A stretch of 64,000 nt of DNA, taken from assembly GCA_947646015.1 (NCBI GenBank), contig CANSEY010000004.1, positions 161,324 to 225,323 on the forward strand, in the 5' to 3' direction. Below are positions 19,626 through 29,583 of this stretch, one piece after another. Every line of letters begins with the position of its first letter. The first letter of the stretch is position 1. The notes beneath the pieces are model-generated. The model was not told the DNA's origin and ran no database searches. It was given only the letters and a program-made list of their open reading frames with translations. Made by a program: the position numbers and the translations under genes. Source of the stretch: an uncultured Bacteroides sp. GTDB taxonomy: Bacteria > Bacteroidota > Bacteroidia > Bacteroidales > Bacteroidaceae.

Positions 19626-22502
19626 TTAATTTATTTTCGGTTTTAGTTCGTCGGGTGAATCTTTGGTATAGGATTTCACGTCTCCCGCCACTTTGGTGAA
19701 TAGTTCCTGAATCAGTTCCGGAGCGATATTCGCTGTCGGGCGGAAAGCATCGGAGTTCATATAGTCAAGGATGGCTTTATGCATCTGCCGGGCAACTACC
19801 CGTTTTTCCGGTTTCGAAGTGATGTCCATGCTGGTCATTATCAATTTGCCGTTCAGTACGTTGGCTTCGAATAACATTCCGATTTTCCGGTTGATAAACC
19901 AGGTGTCTATGCTCTGGATGGTCGGTTGGAATTCGGTCGGGAATCCGGTAAACTGCATGACCTGTGCTTTGTTCAGCAGTTCCCACCATTGCAGGTTGCT
20001 GTGATATTCGGTCGGGAATTCACGGAAAAGCGGATGATATTCGTTGAGGAAGATACCTGTGGTATGAGGCGGACGCATCTTGAACCAGGAAGTATTCCAA
20101 AATACAGGAGTGAAGTATTGTTTCACTTCCTTGCCATACTGGATTTTTCCGGCTGCCGTGATCAATACGTTTCCTCCTTCTTGCAGGATGGAGATTGCTT
20201 TTGCGTCCAGTGTATCGGTGGTATATACGTCGCCTTGAGCTAGTTCTACCTGTGCGGGATATACCCAGAAGTCCCAGTCATTGACGGCATCGCTGCCTTC
20301 GATACGAATTTCCATATTTAGTTTCTGCGGTTTAGTGATTCCGCTTAGCTTCATGTCTACACTTCCTAGCGGACAAAGATTTCCGACTGGTATATTCTGA
20401 GTGCCTACAGTGCCGTGAGCGTATACTTTGCCATATTCATTCTTGATGCTGTATACCGTTTTGGCTTCCTGCAGAGGGGCTGCTCCGAAATGGGAAACTT
20501 CGATGTCGGCATGGAAAGCCTCGTCGTTGGTATATACGAATTTAGGAATACGTGCCAGCGGAACGGTCGGGCTGCAGAAACGTCTGAACTCATCTGCGTT
20601 GATATAGCCTTTTTCTTCAAAGAAGACATCCAGAAGACCTACTAATGCAGTTCCCTGACCGGAATAGTCGTTCAGTGCCAGCAATTGGAATCCTGCATAG
20701 TCGGGTGTACGCAATGTTTTCTCGATTTCGTGTTTGTAGCAGATTGCCTGAAGTTTGCCCGAAGCCATCATAAAGTCGTGCCCCATGCTGCCCATGTGAT
20801 TATCATTCAGGATATCACGGAAGATTTCAAAGTTCTTGGCCTTGTTCACTCCGGTGTATTTACGTATCTCGCTGAAATTCGGGAATGCACACCATTGTCC
20901 CGTCTCATGAGAAACGTACGGTTGCTTCACGGAATCGATCTTGGCGCGGTAGTCGGACATGCTTTCCGGTTGCGAGCCTGCCCAGCTAAGTCCGCGTGCA
21001 CCGGCTTTCACATGATATTGATTGTGGGGCTGCCATTGCCAGCTGCCTCCTACGGAAGCTCCTGTATATACATGGCGGGGGTCGGTCGCTTTCCAGTAAT
21101 CAACGAATTTGCTTACCCAAGGTACCCAACGGCCCGAAGGTTCATTGCCGCAGGCTAGCATGCAGTAAGAGGCGTAATTGCCGTATTCTTTGGTCAGAGC
21201 GATGGTTTCGTCCATCAGATATTTGTCAATCGGCTGCCCGTTGCCCAGTCTCGGACCGTGATTAGGCCAGCTGGGACCTTCGGGTTGCAGATAAAAACCA
21301 ACGAGATCGGCAGCGATGAAGGCTGCTTCCGGTGGACAGAAAGAGTGGAAACGCATATGGTTTAATCCGTAGTTGCGGCAGATGCGGAAGACCCGTTCCC
21401 AGGAAGCTACGTCCATCGGTGCATAACCTGTAAGCGGGAAATCGCAGTTTTCCACTGTACCCCGGAGCATTGTCTTGCGTCCGTTGACGTAGAACCATTT
21501 GCCTTCTATCTTGAAATCACGCATACCGAACTGTACCTGTTTCTTTTCGGACTGCTTGCCGCTGTTCAGCGTGGCTGTCAGTTTGTAGAGTGCCGGATTG
21601 AACTCATCCCATGTCAGGAAGTCTTTTCCCATCGGTAGTTCCATTTCTACCCGGTTATCTCCTGCCTGAATACGGAAGGTCTGTTGAACAGGGAGGACGT
21701 TGTGGCGGGTATCCGTATTAAAGCTTTCGGCAGAAAGTGTTATTTCTCCTTTGGCAGAAGAAGAGGATTTTACATTCATGCGTACCAGCGCTTTCCCATG
21801 GCTCAGATCAGGATATACCTGTATATCGTTGAAATAGACTTTGGGAGTCGTCTGCAGTTCGATTTTACCTACGATTCCGTTCCAGTTGCCCTGTGTCTGG
21901 TCGGTGATGCTATGTGAATCCGGACCGACATTGATCTCTTTAATCCGGTTGTCAACCCGGATAGTGATCCGGCACGGCTTGCCGGGAGTGACGGCCGAGG
22001 TCAGGTCGTATACATGAGGAACGCAAAGGCTGTTTTGCATACCGATTTCTTTCGTGTTTACCCATACGGTTGTTTCAATATGTGGGCGTTCCAGAAAGAG
22101 GAGAATTCTTTCCCCTTTCCAGTCGGATGGAATTGTCACTTTCTTTTGATACCAAGCGACACCTACATAGTGCTTGTCGGGAGTCAGGAAGAAAGGTAAT
22201 TTGACTTTCCCTTCTATCCGGTATTTCTCCATGTAAGGATTGAAATAGTAAGAACTGTCATATAAACTTCCTGTCCATTGGGTACGTGCGGTAACATTGT
22301 CCCCTTTCAGCTTTTCGGGCATGGAGCCGGGTAAGTTGATAGACTCGTCGAGCGATTTATTGAACCATTGTTCTTTCATCCCTGCATCTTCCCGGTCTAT
22401 CTGGAAATTCCATTTTCCGGATAGGCTGAAAGAGTGGTTTTGCCCTGTTACAGTCAGTACAGAGGCGAATACAATGGCAATACTTACTAAAAGTTGTTTC
22501 AT
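19626..22502 (-). CDS. GH2 family beta-glycosidase (probable beta-galactosidase)
   Basis: 958 residues from ATG 22502 (MKQLLVSIAIVFASVLTVTG, signal peptide). The order is sugar-binding jelly roll, immunoglobulin-like domain and TIM barrel, as in GH2. Likely catalytic acid/base E454 in ACGNEPSG and nucleophile E533 in SHETGQWC. After the barrel come ~350 further residues, more than a minimal GH2, containing a possible small-protein amidotransferase-like fold. The exact sugar (Gal, or an arabino/galacturonic sugar) cannot be read from the sequence. First gene of the minus-strand operon, so its upstream region up to 22744 holds the operon promoter. Confidence 0.87.
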   Translation of the reverse strand: MKQLLVSIAIVFASVLTVTGQNHSFSLSGKWNFQIDREDAGMKEQWFNKSLDESINLPGSMPEKLKGDNVTARTQWTGSLYDSSYYFNPYMEKYRIEGKVKLPFFLTPDKHYVGVAWYQKKVTIPSDWKGERILLFLERPHIETTVWVNTKEIGMQNSLCVPHVYDLTSAVTPGKPCRITIRVDNRIKEINVGPDSHSITDQTQGNWNGIVGKIELQTTPKVYFNDIQVYPDLSHGKALVRMNVKSSSSAKGEITLSAESFNTDTRHNVLPVQQTFRIQAGDNRVEMELPMGKDFLTWDEFNPALYKLTATLNSGKQSEKKQVQFGMRDFKIEGKWFYVNGRKTMLRGTVENCDFPLTGYAPMDVASWERVFRICRNYGLNHMRFHSFCPPEAAFIAADLVGFYLQPEGPSWPNHGPRLGNGQPIDKYLMDETIALTKEYGNYASYCMLACGNEPSGRWVPWVSKFVDYWKATDPRHVYTGASVGGSWQWQPHNQYHVKAGARGLSWAGSQPESMSDYRAKIDSVKQPYVSHETGQWCAFPNFSEIRKYTGVNKAKNFEIFRDILNDNHMGSMGHDFMMASGKLQAICYKHEIEKTLRTPDYAGFQLLALNDYSGQGTALVGLLDVFFEEKGYINADEFRRFCSPTVPLARIPKFVYTNDEAFHADIEVSHFGAAPLQEAKTVYSIKNEYGKVYAHGTVGTQNIPVGNLCPLGSVDMKLSGITKPQKLNMEIRIEGSDAVNDWDFWVYPAQVELAQGDVYTTDTLDAKAISILQEGGNVLITAAGKIQYGKEVKQYFTPVFWNTSWFKMRPPHTTGIFLNEYHPLFREFPTEYHSNLQWWELLNKAQVMQFTGFPTEFQPTIQSIDTWFINRKIGMLFEANVLNGKLIMTSMDITSKPEKRVVARQMHKAILDYMNSDAFRPTANIAPELIQELFTKVAGDVKSYTKDSPDELKPKIN

Positions 22503-22744
22503 GATATGTAGAATTGATATGTTTTCCACTACGTTTAAAAATCTGCTGCTAAAGTAGAGCTTTTGAGTAATCTATAAAATAGAAAGATGTACAGATACAT
22601 AGAATATTGTATCAAAAACGGCTTTTATGGCGGTTGGTGTACGAAACTACATGAATATGATAATATCTCCATCATCATTCATTTCTGAAATTCTGGGGGA
22701 TACCATATCTTTGCGAAGTAAACTTTTTAATCTTAAAGTGAACC
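22503..22744. promoter_or_regulatory. Divergent promoter region of the two main RG-I enzyme operons
   Basis: 242-bp region between diverging operons. On the + strand a perfect -7 box TATCTTTG lies at 22706-22713, 31 nt before the ATG at 22745. On the minus strand the best candidate is the complement of CTAAAGTA (22549-22556), one base off TAnnTTTG. ATGTAC occurs at 22587-22592 and GTGTAC at 22637-22642, like the sequence repeated at the promoters at 31761 and 39054. These may be binding sites for the locus activator (inference). Confidence 0.55.
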
Positions 22745-25726
22745 ATGAAAAAAGTATTTGCCTGGATGGCTTTAACTCTTTGGTCGGTAATGACAATCTT
22801 TGCAGGTGAGACTGCTTATCTCTTTTCTTATTTTATCAATGACAGCAAGGACGGTCTGCATCTTGCCTACAGTTATGATGGGCTGAACTGGACTCCTTTG
22901 AACGGCGGACGCTCTTTTTTGGCTCCGTCTGTCGGTAAAGATAAATTGATGCGTGATCCCAGTATATGCCAAGCTCCCGACGGAACATTTCACATGGTCT
23001 GGACTTCCAGTTGGACGGACCGGATCATTGGATATGCTTCTTCCCGTGATTTGATTCAATGGAGTGAGCAACAGGCTATTCCCGTGATGATGCACGAGCC
23101 GGAAGCTCATAATTGTTGGGCGCCGGAACTCTTTTATGACGAACCTTCGGAAACATATTACATTTTTTGGGCGACCACCATCCCCGGACGCCACAAGGAA
23201 GTGCCTACCAGCGAAAGCGAAAAAGGGCTGAACCATCGTATGTACTATGTTACAACGAAGGATTTTCGTACTTTCTCAAAGACGAAGATGTTTTTCAATC
23301 CCGATTTCAGTGTGATCGACGCGGCTATCGTGAAAGATCCGACACAGGGAGATCTGATCATGGTCGTCAAGAACGAGAACTCCAATCCTCCGGAGAAAAA
23401 CCTGCGTGTGACACGCACGAAGAATATTGCCAAAGGTTTTCCGACAAAGGTATCCGCCCCGATTACCGGAAAATATTGGGCGGAAGGACCGGCACCTCTT
23501 TTTGTGGGTGATGCGCTTTATGTGTATTTTGATAAGTATCGTGATCATCGTTACGGAGCTGTCCGTTCGCTGGATCATGGTGAAACGTGGGAAGATGTAT
23601 CCGATCAGGTTTCGTTTCCGAAGGGAATCCGCCACGGGACTGCCTTTGCGGTAGATGCTTCCGTCGTAGAGTCTCTGATAGATGACCGGAAGCATCAATC
23701 TGTAAAAGCACAAACTTCTTCCTGGTTCAACGATAAGGACTTGACATTGACAGGAGTTTATTATTATCCCGAACACTGGGATGAAAGTCAGTGGGAACGT
23801 GATTTCAAGAAGATGCATGAACTGGGATTTGAGTTTACTCACTTTGCGGAGTTTGCATGGGCGCAGCTGGAGCCGGAAGAAGGACGATACGATTTTGCCT
23901 GGCTGGATAAAGCAGTAGCTCTTGCTGCCAAATATGATCTGAAAGTCATTATGTGTACTTCGACTGCCACGCCCCCGGTGTGGATGAGCCGGAAGTATCC
24001 CGAAATCCTGTTGAAGAATGAAGATGGTACGGTTCTCGATCACGGTGCCCGCCAGCATGCCTCATTTGCTTCGCCGCTCTATCGGGAATTATCGTATAAG
24101 ATGATCGAGAAACTGGCACAGCATTATGGCAATGATTCCCGTATTGTCGGATGGCAACTCGACAATGAACCTGCCGTACAGTTCGACTATAATCCGAAAG
24201 CGGAACAGGCTTTCCGTGATTATCTCCGTGCAAAATACAATCACAACATTCAGTTGCTGAACGACGCGTGGGGAACCGCTTTCTGGAGTGAGGCTTATTC
24301 GTCTTTTGATGAAATCACTCTTCCTAAGCGTGTCCAGATGTTTATGAATCATCATCAGATTCTGGATTATCGTCGTTTTGCCGCTGCGCAGACCAATGAT
24401 TTTCTGAATGAACAATGTCTGCTGATCAGAAAATATGCAAAGAACCAGTGGATTACTACCAACTATATCCCCAACTATGATGAAGGACATATCGGCGGTA
24501 GTCCTGCACTCGATTTCCAGAGTTATACACGCTATATGGTGTATGGCGATAACGAAGGTATCGGACGCCGTGGATATCGGGTAGGAAATCCGTTGCGTAT
24601 TGCATGGGCGAATGACTTCTTCCGTCCTATACAGGGTACGTATGGCGTGATGGAGTTGCAACCGGGACAAGTGAATTGGGGGAGCATTAATCCGCAACCG
24701 CTTCCGGGAGCTGTCCGTCTGTGGATGTGGAGTGTATTTGCCGGTGGAAGCGATTTTATCTGTACGTATCGCTATCGCCAGCCGCTGTACGGCACAGAGC
24801 AGTATCATTATGGGATAGTAGGAACGGACGGCGTAACCGTCACTCCCGGCGGAAGGGAATATGAAACCTTTATAAAAGAGATAAGAGAACTCCGGAAACA
24901 TTATGCTCCGCGCGAAACGAAGCCTGCCGACTATCTGGCACGTCGTACCGCTATCCTTTTCAACCACGAGAATTCCTGGAGCATCGAGCGGCAGAAACAG
25001 AACCGTACATGGGATACTTTTGCACATATAGAGAAGTATTACCGGACTTTGAAGTCATTTGGTGCTCCCGTTGATTTTGTCTCCGAACAGAAGGAGTTGA
25101 CGGAGTATCCTGTGGTGATAGCTCCTGCTTACCAACTGGCTGATAAGGAATTAGTAAATAAATGGATTGCCTATGTGAAAAATGGTGGTAATCTTGTGTT
25201 GACCTGCCGTACAGCACAGAAAGACCGTTATGGCCGTTTGCCGGAAGCTCCTTTCGGTTCTATGATCACACCTCTGACGGGAAATGAAATGAACTTTTAT
25301 GATCTGCTGTTACCGGAAGATCCGGGTACTGTTGTCATGAATGGAAAGCAATATGAGTGGAATACATGGGGAGAAATACTGATTCCCGCATCTGATTCGC
25401 AGGTTTGGGCGACGTATGCCAATGAATTCTATGAAGGTGGTCCTGCTGTCACGTTCCGAAAACTGGGTAAAGGCACTGTTACATATGTCGGAGTTGACAG
25501 CCACAATGGTACGTTGGAAAAGGATATCTTGAAGAAATTATATGCGCAGCTACAGATTCCTGTGATGAATTTGCCTTATGGAATAACGGTGGAATACCGG
25601 AACGGGCTGGGGATTGTGCTGAATTATTCAGATCGTTCTTATACATTCGACATACCGGAGGGAAGTAAGGTGCTGGTAGGAACTGAAGAGATCCCAACCG
25701 CAGGAGTACTGGTGTTTTCAATGTAA
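22745..25726 (+). CDS. GH43-like beta-propeller fused to GH42 beta-galactosidase
   Basis: 993 residues: signal peptide (1-20), a five-bladed propeller of GH43 type (about 22-325), and a GH42 beta-galactosidase (about 335-990). In the propeller, D71 (LMRDPSIC) and E247 (WAEGPAPL) fit the GH43 base and acid, with WAPELFYD and an RHGT histidine. In the GH42 part the acid/base is E475 (WQLDNEPA) and the nucleophile E637 (GVMELQPGQVNW), with the usual barrel, trimerisation-like and C-terminal beta domains. Both halves look catalytically intact, so the protein may remove two sugars from one branched RG-I side chain, probably in the periplasm. It heads the plus-strand operon from the divergent promoter. 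Confidence 0.9.
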   Translation: MKKVFAWMALTLWSVMTIFAGETAYLFSYFINDSKDGLHLAYSYDGLNWTPLNGGRSFLAPSVGKDKLMRDPSICQAPDGTFHMVWTSSWTDRIIGYASSRDLIQWSEQQAIPVMMHEPEAHNCWAPELFYDEPSETYYIFWATTIPGRHKEVPTSESEKGLNHRMYYVTTKDFRTFSKTKMFFNPDFSVIDAAIVKDPTQGDLIMVVKNENSNPPEKNLRVTRTKNIAKGFPTKVSAPITGKYWAEGPAPLFVGDALYVYFDKYRDHRYGAVRSLDHGETWEDVSDQVSFPKGIRHGTAFAVDASVVESLIDDRKHQSVKAQTSSWFNDKDLTLTGVYYYPEHWDESQWERDFKKMHELGFEFTHFAEFAWAQLEPEEGRYDFAWLDKAVALAAKYDLKVIMCTSTATPPVWMSRKYPEILLKNEDGTVLDHGARQHASFASPLYRELSYKMIEKLAQHYGNDSRIVGWQLDNEPAVQFDYNPKAEQAFRDYLRAKYNHNIQLLNDAWGTAFWSEAYSSFDEITLPKRVQMFMNHHQILDYRRFAAAQTNDFLNEQCLLIRKYAKNQWITTNYIPNYDEGHIGGSPALDFQSYTRYMVYGDNEGIGRRGYRVGNPLRIAWANDFFRPIQGTYGVMELQPGQVNWGSINPQPLPGAVRLWMWSVFAGGSDFICTYRYRQPLYGTEQYHYGIVGTDGVTVTPGGREYETFIKEIRELRKHYAPRETKPADYLARRTAILFNHENSWSIERQKQNRTWDTFAHIEKYYRTLKSFGAPVDFVSEQKELTEYPVVIAPAYQLADKELVNKWIAYVKNGGNLVLTCRTAQKDRYGRLPEAPFGSMITPLTGNEMNFYDLLLPEDPGTVVMNGKQYEWNTWGEILIPASDSQVWATYANEFYEGGPAVTFRKLGKGTVTYVGVDSHNGTLEKDILKKLYAQLQIPVMNLPYGITVEYRNGLGIVLNYSDRSYTFDIPEGSKVLVGTEEIPTAGVLVFSM

Positions 25727-25769
25727 GGTATTGATTAATAATAGATAAGTGTAAAAAGATAAATAGGTG

Positions 25770-27068
25770 ATGAAACAAATTGTAGGATTAGTATTGATTT
25801 TGTGTTGTACACAAATGGTGGCTCAGGAGGTTTTTCCTGATGGCAAGGCAATCCCTGAATGGTTCAGGGAAAACAAGGAAGTGAATGTGAATGCTTTAGG
25901 AAAGAAATATAGCATAACCGATTATGGAGTAGCGAACGACAGTACGGTGGTGCAGACAAAGAAGATACAGGGAGTAATTGATCTGGCTGCCCGGAATGGG
26001 GGTGGAGTTATAGTTATTCCCAAAGGTACTTTCTTAAGCGGATCACTTTTCTTTAAAAACAATACTCATTTACATCTGGAAGAAGATGCAGTATTAAAGG
26101 GAAGCGATGATATTAGTCATTTTCCGGTGAAAATGACCCGTATGGAGGGACAGACTTTAAAGTACTTCATGGCTTTGGTAAATGCAGACGGACTGGATGG
26201 ATTTACAATTTCCGGAAAGGGAACATTGAATGGAAACGGGCTTCGGTACTGGAAGTCATTTTGGTTACGGCGTTCTATAAATCCGGATTGCACCAATATG
26301 GAAGAAATGCGTCCTCGCATTATTTATTTGTCCAACTGTAAGAATACTCAGATTGAGGGAATCAGAATTATGAATTCTCCTTTCTGGAGCACTCATTTCT
26401 ATAAATGCAGTTTTTTGAAGTTGTTGAATCTTTGCATTACTTCGCCTGCCAGTCCTGTAAAAGCTCCTAGTACGGATGCAGTGGACCTTGATGTTTGTAA
26501 TAATGTGCTGATAAAGAATTGTTATATGTCTGTCAATGATGATGCGGTAGCGCTGAAAGGGGGAAAAGGACCTTGGGCAGATAAAGATGCCAATAATGGA
26601 GAAAACTATGATATTATTATTGAAGACTGTACCTACGGATTCTGTCATAGCGCCTTTACTTGTGGTAGTGAGTCTATCCTTAGCCGGAATGTGATTGTCC
26701 GCCGTTGTAAGGTAGATAGAGCACGTGCTCTTCTAACTCTAAAGATGCGCCCGGATACACCGCAAAAATATGAGTATATTCTGGTAGAGGATATAACAGG
26801 GAATGTACAGAATTGTCTGAATATAGCTCCTTGGACGCAGTTTTACGATTTGAAAGATCGTAAAGATACTCCCCTTTCTTATTCTAATAACATTACGATG
26901 CGTAATATAGACATTGATTGTAATGTATTCTTTAATGTTAAGAAGTCTGATCAATATAAGTTGTCTGATTTCTGTTTTGAGAATCTCACAGTGCGGGCTA
27001 AGAAAGGAAAAGTGGATCAGAGTGTAATAGATTCATTTACGATGAATAATGTGAAGATAAACCAATAA
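25770..27068 (+). CDS. GH28 family exo-acting polygalacturonase-like hydrolase
   Basis: 432 residues from ATG 25770; a GTG three bases upstream also opens the frame. Signal peptide MKQIVGLVLILCCTQMVAQ. GH28 beta-helix with aspartates in PSTDAVDLD and SVNDDAVALKGG; the GHG position reads TCGSESILSRN. Shorter than the other GH28 proteins here, with fewer loops. It has several Cys residues and more A+T-rich codon use than the minus-strand operon. By context it removes GalA from RG-I oligosaccharides. Second gene of the plus-strand operon, 43 nt after the GH43-GH42 gene and 9 nt before the CE4 gene. Confidence 0.9.
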   Translation: MKQIVGLVLILCCTQMVAQEVFPDGKAIPEWFRENKEVNVNALGKKYSITDYGVANDSTVVQTKKIQGVIDLAARNGGGVIVIPKGTFLSGSLFFKNNTHLHLEEDAVLKGSDDISHFPVKMTRMEGQTLKYFMALVNADGLDGFTISGKGTLNGNGLRYWKSFWLRRSINPDCTNMEEMRPRIIYLSNCKNTQIEGIRIMNSPFWSTHFYKCSFLKLLNLCITSPASPVKAPSTDAVDLDVCNNVLIKNCYMSVNDDAVALKGGKGPWADKDANNGENYDIIIEDCTYGFCHSAFTCGSESILSRNVIVRRCKVDRARALLTLKMRPDTPQKYEYILVEDITGNVQNCLNIAPWTQFYDLKDRKDTPLSYSNNITMRNIDIDCNVFFNVKKSDQYKLSDFCFENLTVRAKKGKVDQSVIDSFTMNNVKINQ

Positions 27069-27077
27069 AACGACAGA

Positions 27078-28049
27078 ATGATGAAGACATTTTCACTCTT
27101 TATCTTAAGTTTATTAATCAGTATTGGCTATTTGTCGGGAGCAGACTGGAATGTGCAAATAGCCAGATATAAACAGGATAAAGCTTGTGCTATCAGCTAT
27201 ACTTTTGACGATGGCCTGGCAGAACACTATACACTTCTTGTTCCCCAACTGGAAAAGAGAGGTTTTCGGGGAACATTCTGGGTCTGTGGTTCTAATATAA
27301 ATAAGGATAACGAGAACATTACCGACACTACAAGAATGACTTGGCCTCAACTTAAGGAAATGGCTGATAATGGGCATGAGATATCCAATCATGGCTGGGC
27401 GCATAAAAACTTCGCACGTTTTCCTATCGAAGAGATAAAAGAGGATATTTTTAAGAATGATAGTGCTATCTTTGCAAATACAGGTGTAATGCCCCGTACT
27501 TTCTGCTATCCCAATAATAATAAAAAAGCGGAAGGACGGAGAATTGCCGTACAGAATCGTGTGGGGACGAGAACTCACCAGCGTTCGATTGGGAGTAAAT
27601 CGACTCTGAAGGATTTGGAAAAATGGGTGAATACCTTGATTGAAACCAATGACTGGGGAGTAGGAATGACACATGGTTTAACCTATGGCTATGATGCTTT
27701 CCGCAATCCTCAACGTTTGTGGGATCATCTGGATCAAGTAAAAGCGAGAGAGAATGAAATATGGGTAGGAACATTCCGTGAAGTGGTTTCTTATATCAAG
27801 GAAAGGGAGGAAACTAAACTGGAAGTTGTGAATAAAAAGAATACCTTGTTGATTACTCCGGAACTTAAGTTGGATCAGGAACTGTTCGTTGAACCGTTGA
27901 CAATGGTGATTACCGGTAAGGAAATAAAGAAAGTGACTGTGAAACAAGGAAAAAGAAGATTGCCGGTACAGATCACTGACGATAAAGTTCTTTTCGATTT
28001 CGACCCGTATGGCGGTATGATTAAGGTGACACTGAAAATTCAAAAATAA
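27078..28049 (+). CDS. Polysaccharide deacetylase (CE4/NodB) family protein
   Basis: 323 residues with a signal peptide. The NodB domain (about residues 35-230) shows the metal-binding aspartates in SYTFDDG (D44, D45) and the HEISNHGWAH block, matching the H-x3-H metal ligands. A further motif FCYPNNN and the MTHG segment near residue 200 complete the set. A C-terminal ~80-residue beta domain follows (LLITPELKLDQELFV...). CE4 enzymes remove N- or O-acetyl groups using a divalent metal. In an RG-I operon the probable target is acetylated pectin rather than chitin (inference from neighbours GH28 on both sides). It is 9 nt after the GH28 gene. Confidence 0.88.
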   Translation: MMKTFSLFILSLLISIGYLSGADWNVQIARYKQDKACAISYTFDDGLAEHYTLLVPQLEKRGFRGTFWVCGSNINKDNENITDTTRMTWPQLKEMADNGHEISNHGWAHKNFARFPIEEIKEDIFKNDSAIFANTGVMPRTFCYPNNNKKAEGRRIAVQNRVGTRTHQRSIGSKSTLKDLEKWVNTLIETNDWGVGMTHGLTYGYDAFRNPQRLWDHLDQVKARENEIWVGTFREVVSYIKEREETKLEVVNKKNTLLITPELKLDQELFVEPLTMVITGKEIKKVTVKQGKRRLPVQITDDKVLFDFDPYGGMIKVTLKIQK

Positions 28050-28076
28050 AATTGATTGGACAAATTTTAATATGAG

Positions 28077-29471
28077 ATGATAATGAAACAGAACTTTTTA
28101 AAATGGATGGTATGTATGTGTTTCGGGCTATTGTCTGTTGCTACGGTAATGGCGGGCGGTAATTATAAAACTGTCAAAGTAAAAGCTCCTTTTCCGATGC
28201 AACCGATTAAAGTCTTTATTTATCCGGACCGGGATTTTAAGATTACGGATTTTGGTGCTGTGCCGGGTGGAGAAGTTGATAATACCAAAGCGATCGCTGC
28301 TGCTATTGACGCATGTAATAAAGCGGGCGGTGGACGTGTGGTTGTTCCGGCAGGCATTTGGCTGACGGGACCCGTACACTTTAAAAGCAATATAAACCTC
28401 TGTTTAGAAGAAGATGCTGTATTGAGTTTTACAGATAATCCGGAAGACTATCTACCGGCGGTAATGACCTCATGGGAGGGATTGGAGTGCTATAATTACT
28501 CACCGCTACTGTATGCATTTGAATGTGAAAATGTGGCAATCAGCGGTAAAGGTACATTACAGCCGAAGATGGGAACATGGAAAGTATGGTTTAAACGTCC
28601 TGCACCCCATCTGCAAGCTTTGAAGGAATTGTATACCAAAGCTTCGACCAATGTACCTGTTATAGAACGCCAGATGGCTATCGGTGAAAATCATTTGCGT
28701 CCGCATTTGATACATTTCAATCGCTGTAAGAATGTGATGCTGGATGGATTTAAAATACGTGAGAGTCCGTTTTGGACCATTCACCTCTATATGTGTGACG
28801 GAGGGATCGTCCGTAATTTGGATGTGCGGGGACATGGACACAATAATGATGGTATTGACTTTGAAATGAGTCGTAACTTTCTGGTCGAAGACTGTTCTTT
28901 TGACCAGGGAGACGATGCTGTTGTAATCAAAGCCGGTCGTAATCAGGACGCATGGAGGTTGAATACACCTTGCGAGAATATAGTTATCCGTAACTGCCGG
29001 ATATTGAAAGGACATACCTTACTGGGCATCGGCAGTGAGATCTCCGGTGGTATACGGAATATCTATATGCATGACTGTACAGCACCCAATTCTGTGATGC
29101 GTCTTTTCTTTGTGAAGACAAATCATCGTAGGGGAGGATTTATTGAGAATATCTATATGAAAAATGTAGCATCCGGAACAGCCCAGCGGGTACTTGAAAT
29201 AGATACGGAGGTGCTTTATCAGTGGAAGGACTTAGTCCCGACTTATGAAAAGCGAATCACTCGTATCGATGGCATCTATATGGATAAAGTAACTTGTGAA
29301 TCGGCAGACGCTGTATATGAACTGAAAGGAAATGCTGAACTTCCTGTGAAAAATGTGCGGATAAAGGATGTAAAGGTCGGTTCGGTTAAGAAGTTTGTGA
29401 AGAAAGTAAGTAATGTTGAAAATGTGGTAGAAAAGAATGTAACTTATCAAATGGAGGGTAATAAAGACTAA
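28077..29471 (+). CDS. GH28 family exo-galacturonidase-like hydrolase
   Basis: 464 residues; the start is ATG 28077 or the second ATG at 28083. The signal peptide ends near ATVMAGG. GH28 beta-helix with KITDFGAVPGGEVDNTKAI, NNDGIDFEMS and QGDDAVVIKAGRN, then GIGSEISGGIRN in the GHG position. It carries an insert around residues 165-205 (KVWFKRPAPHLQALKELY) that probably shapes the binding cleft. Last gene of the plus-strand operon, followed by a 20-bp perfect palindrome. The role is expected to be release of GalA from RG-I oligosaccharides, with a subsite preference different from its paralogues. Confidence 0.91.
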   Translation: MIMKQNFLKWMVCMCFGLLSVATVMAGGNYKTVKVKAPFPMQPIKVFIYPDRDFKITDFGAVPGGEVDNTKAIAAAIDACNKAGGGRVVVPAGIWLTGPVHFKSNINLCLEEDAVLSFTDNPEDYLPAVMTSWEGLECYNYSPLLYAFECENVAISGKGTLQPKMGTWKVWFKRPAPHLQALKELYTKASTNVPVIERQMAIGENHLRPHLIHFNRCKNVMLDGFKIRESPFWTIHLYMCDGGIVRNLDVRGHGHNNDGIDFEMSRNFLVEDCSFDQGDDAVVIKAGRNQDAWRLNTPCENIVIRNCRILKGHTLLGIGSEISGGIRNIYMHDCTAPNSVMRLFFVKTNHRRGGFIENIYMKNVASGTAQRVLEIDTEVLYQWKDLVPTYEKRITRIDGIYMDKVTCESADAVYELKGNAELPVKNVRIKDVKVGSVKKFVKKVSNVENVVEKNVTYQMEGNKD

Positions 29472-29476
29472 GCAAA

Positions 29477-29496
29477 AAAGTTCATATATGAACTTT
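29477..29496 (+). terminator. Palindromic terminator of the GH42-GH28 operon
   Basis: AAAGTTCATATATGAACTTT is a perfect 20-bp palindrome just after the last stop, followed by AATTTGTTTTTG. It fits a factor-independent terminator. Confidence 0.6.
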
Positions 29497-29552
29497 AATT
29501 TGTTTTTGAGTTCATCCCTGTTTTTTTACATGTAAACTGTACATAATTCCAG

Positions 29553-29581
29553 TTGAAAATGTGGATGATTCTGTACTTTTG
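29553..29581 (+). promoter_or_regulatory. Promoter of the PL11 gene
   Basis: A -7 box TACTTTTG (29574-29581) is preceded after 18 nt by TTG (29553-29555). Further upstream lie TACATGTA (29527-29534) and TGTACAT (29538-29544), similar to the ATGTAC elements of other promoters in the locus. Predicted start near 29588, giving a ~140-nt leader. Confidence 0.5.
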
Positions 29582-29583
29582 AC

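Noticed and set aside
24089-25027. 312-codon antisense frame under the GH42 domain
   Set aside because: It lies entirely opposite a gene with intact catalytic motifs and shows no recognisable domain or signal peptide.
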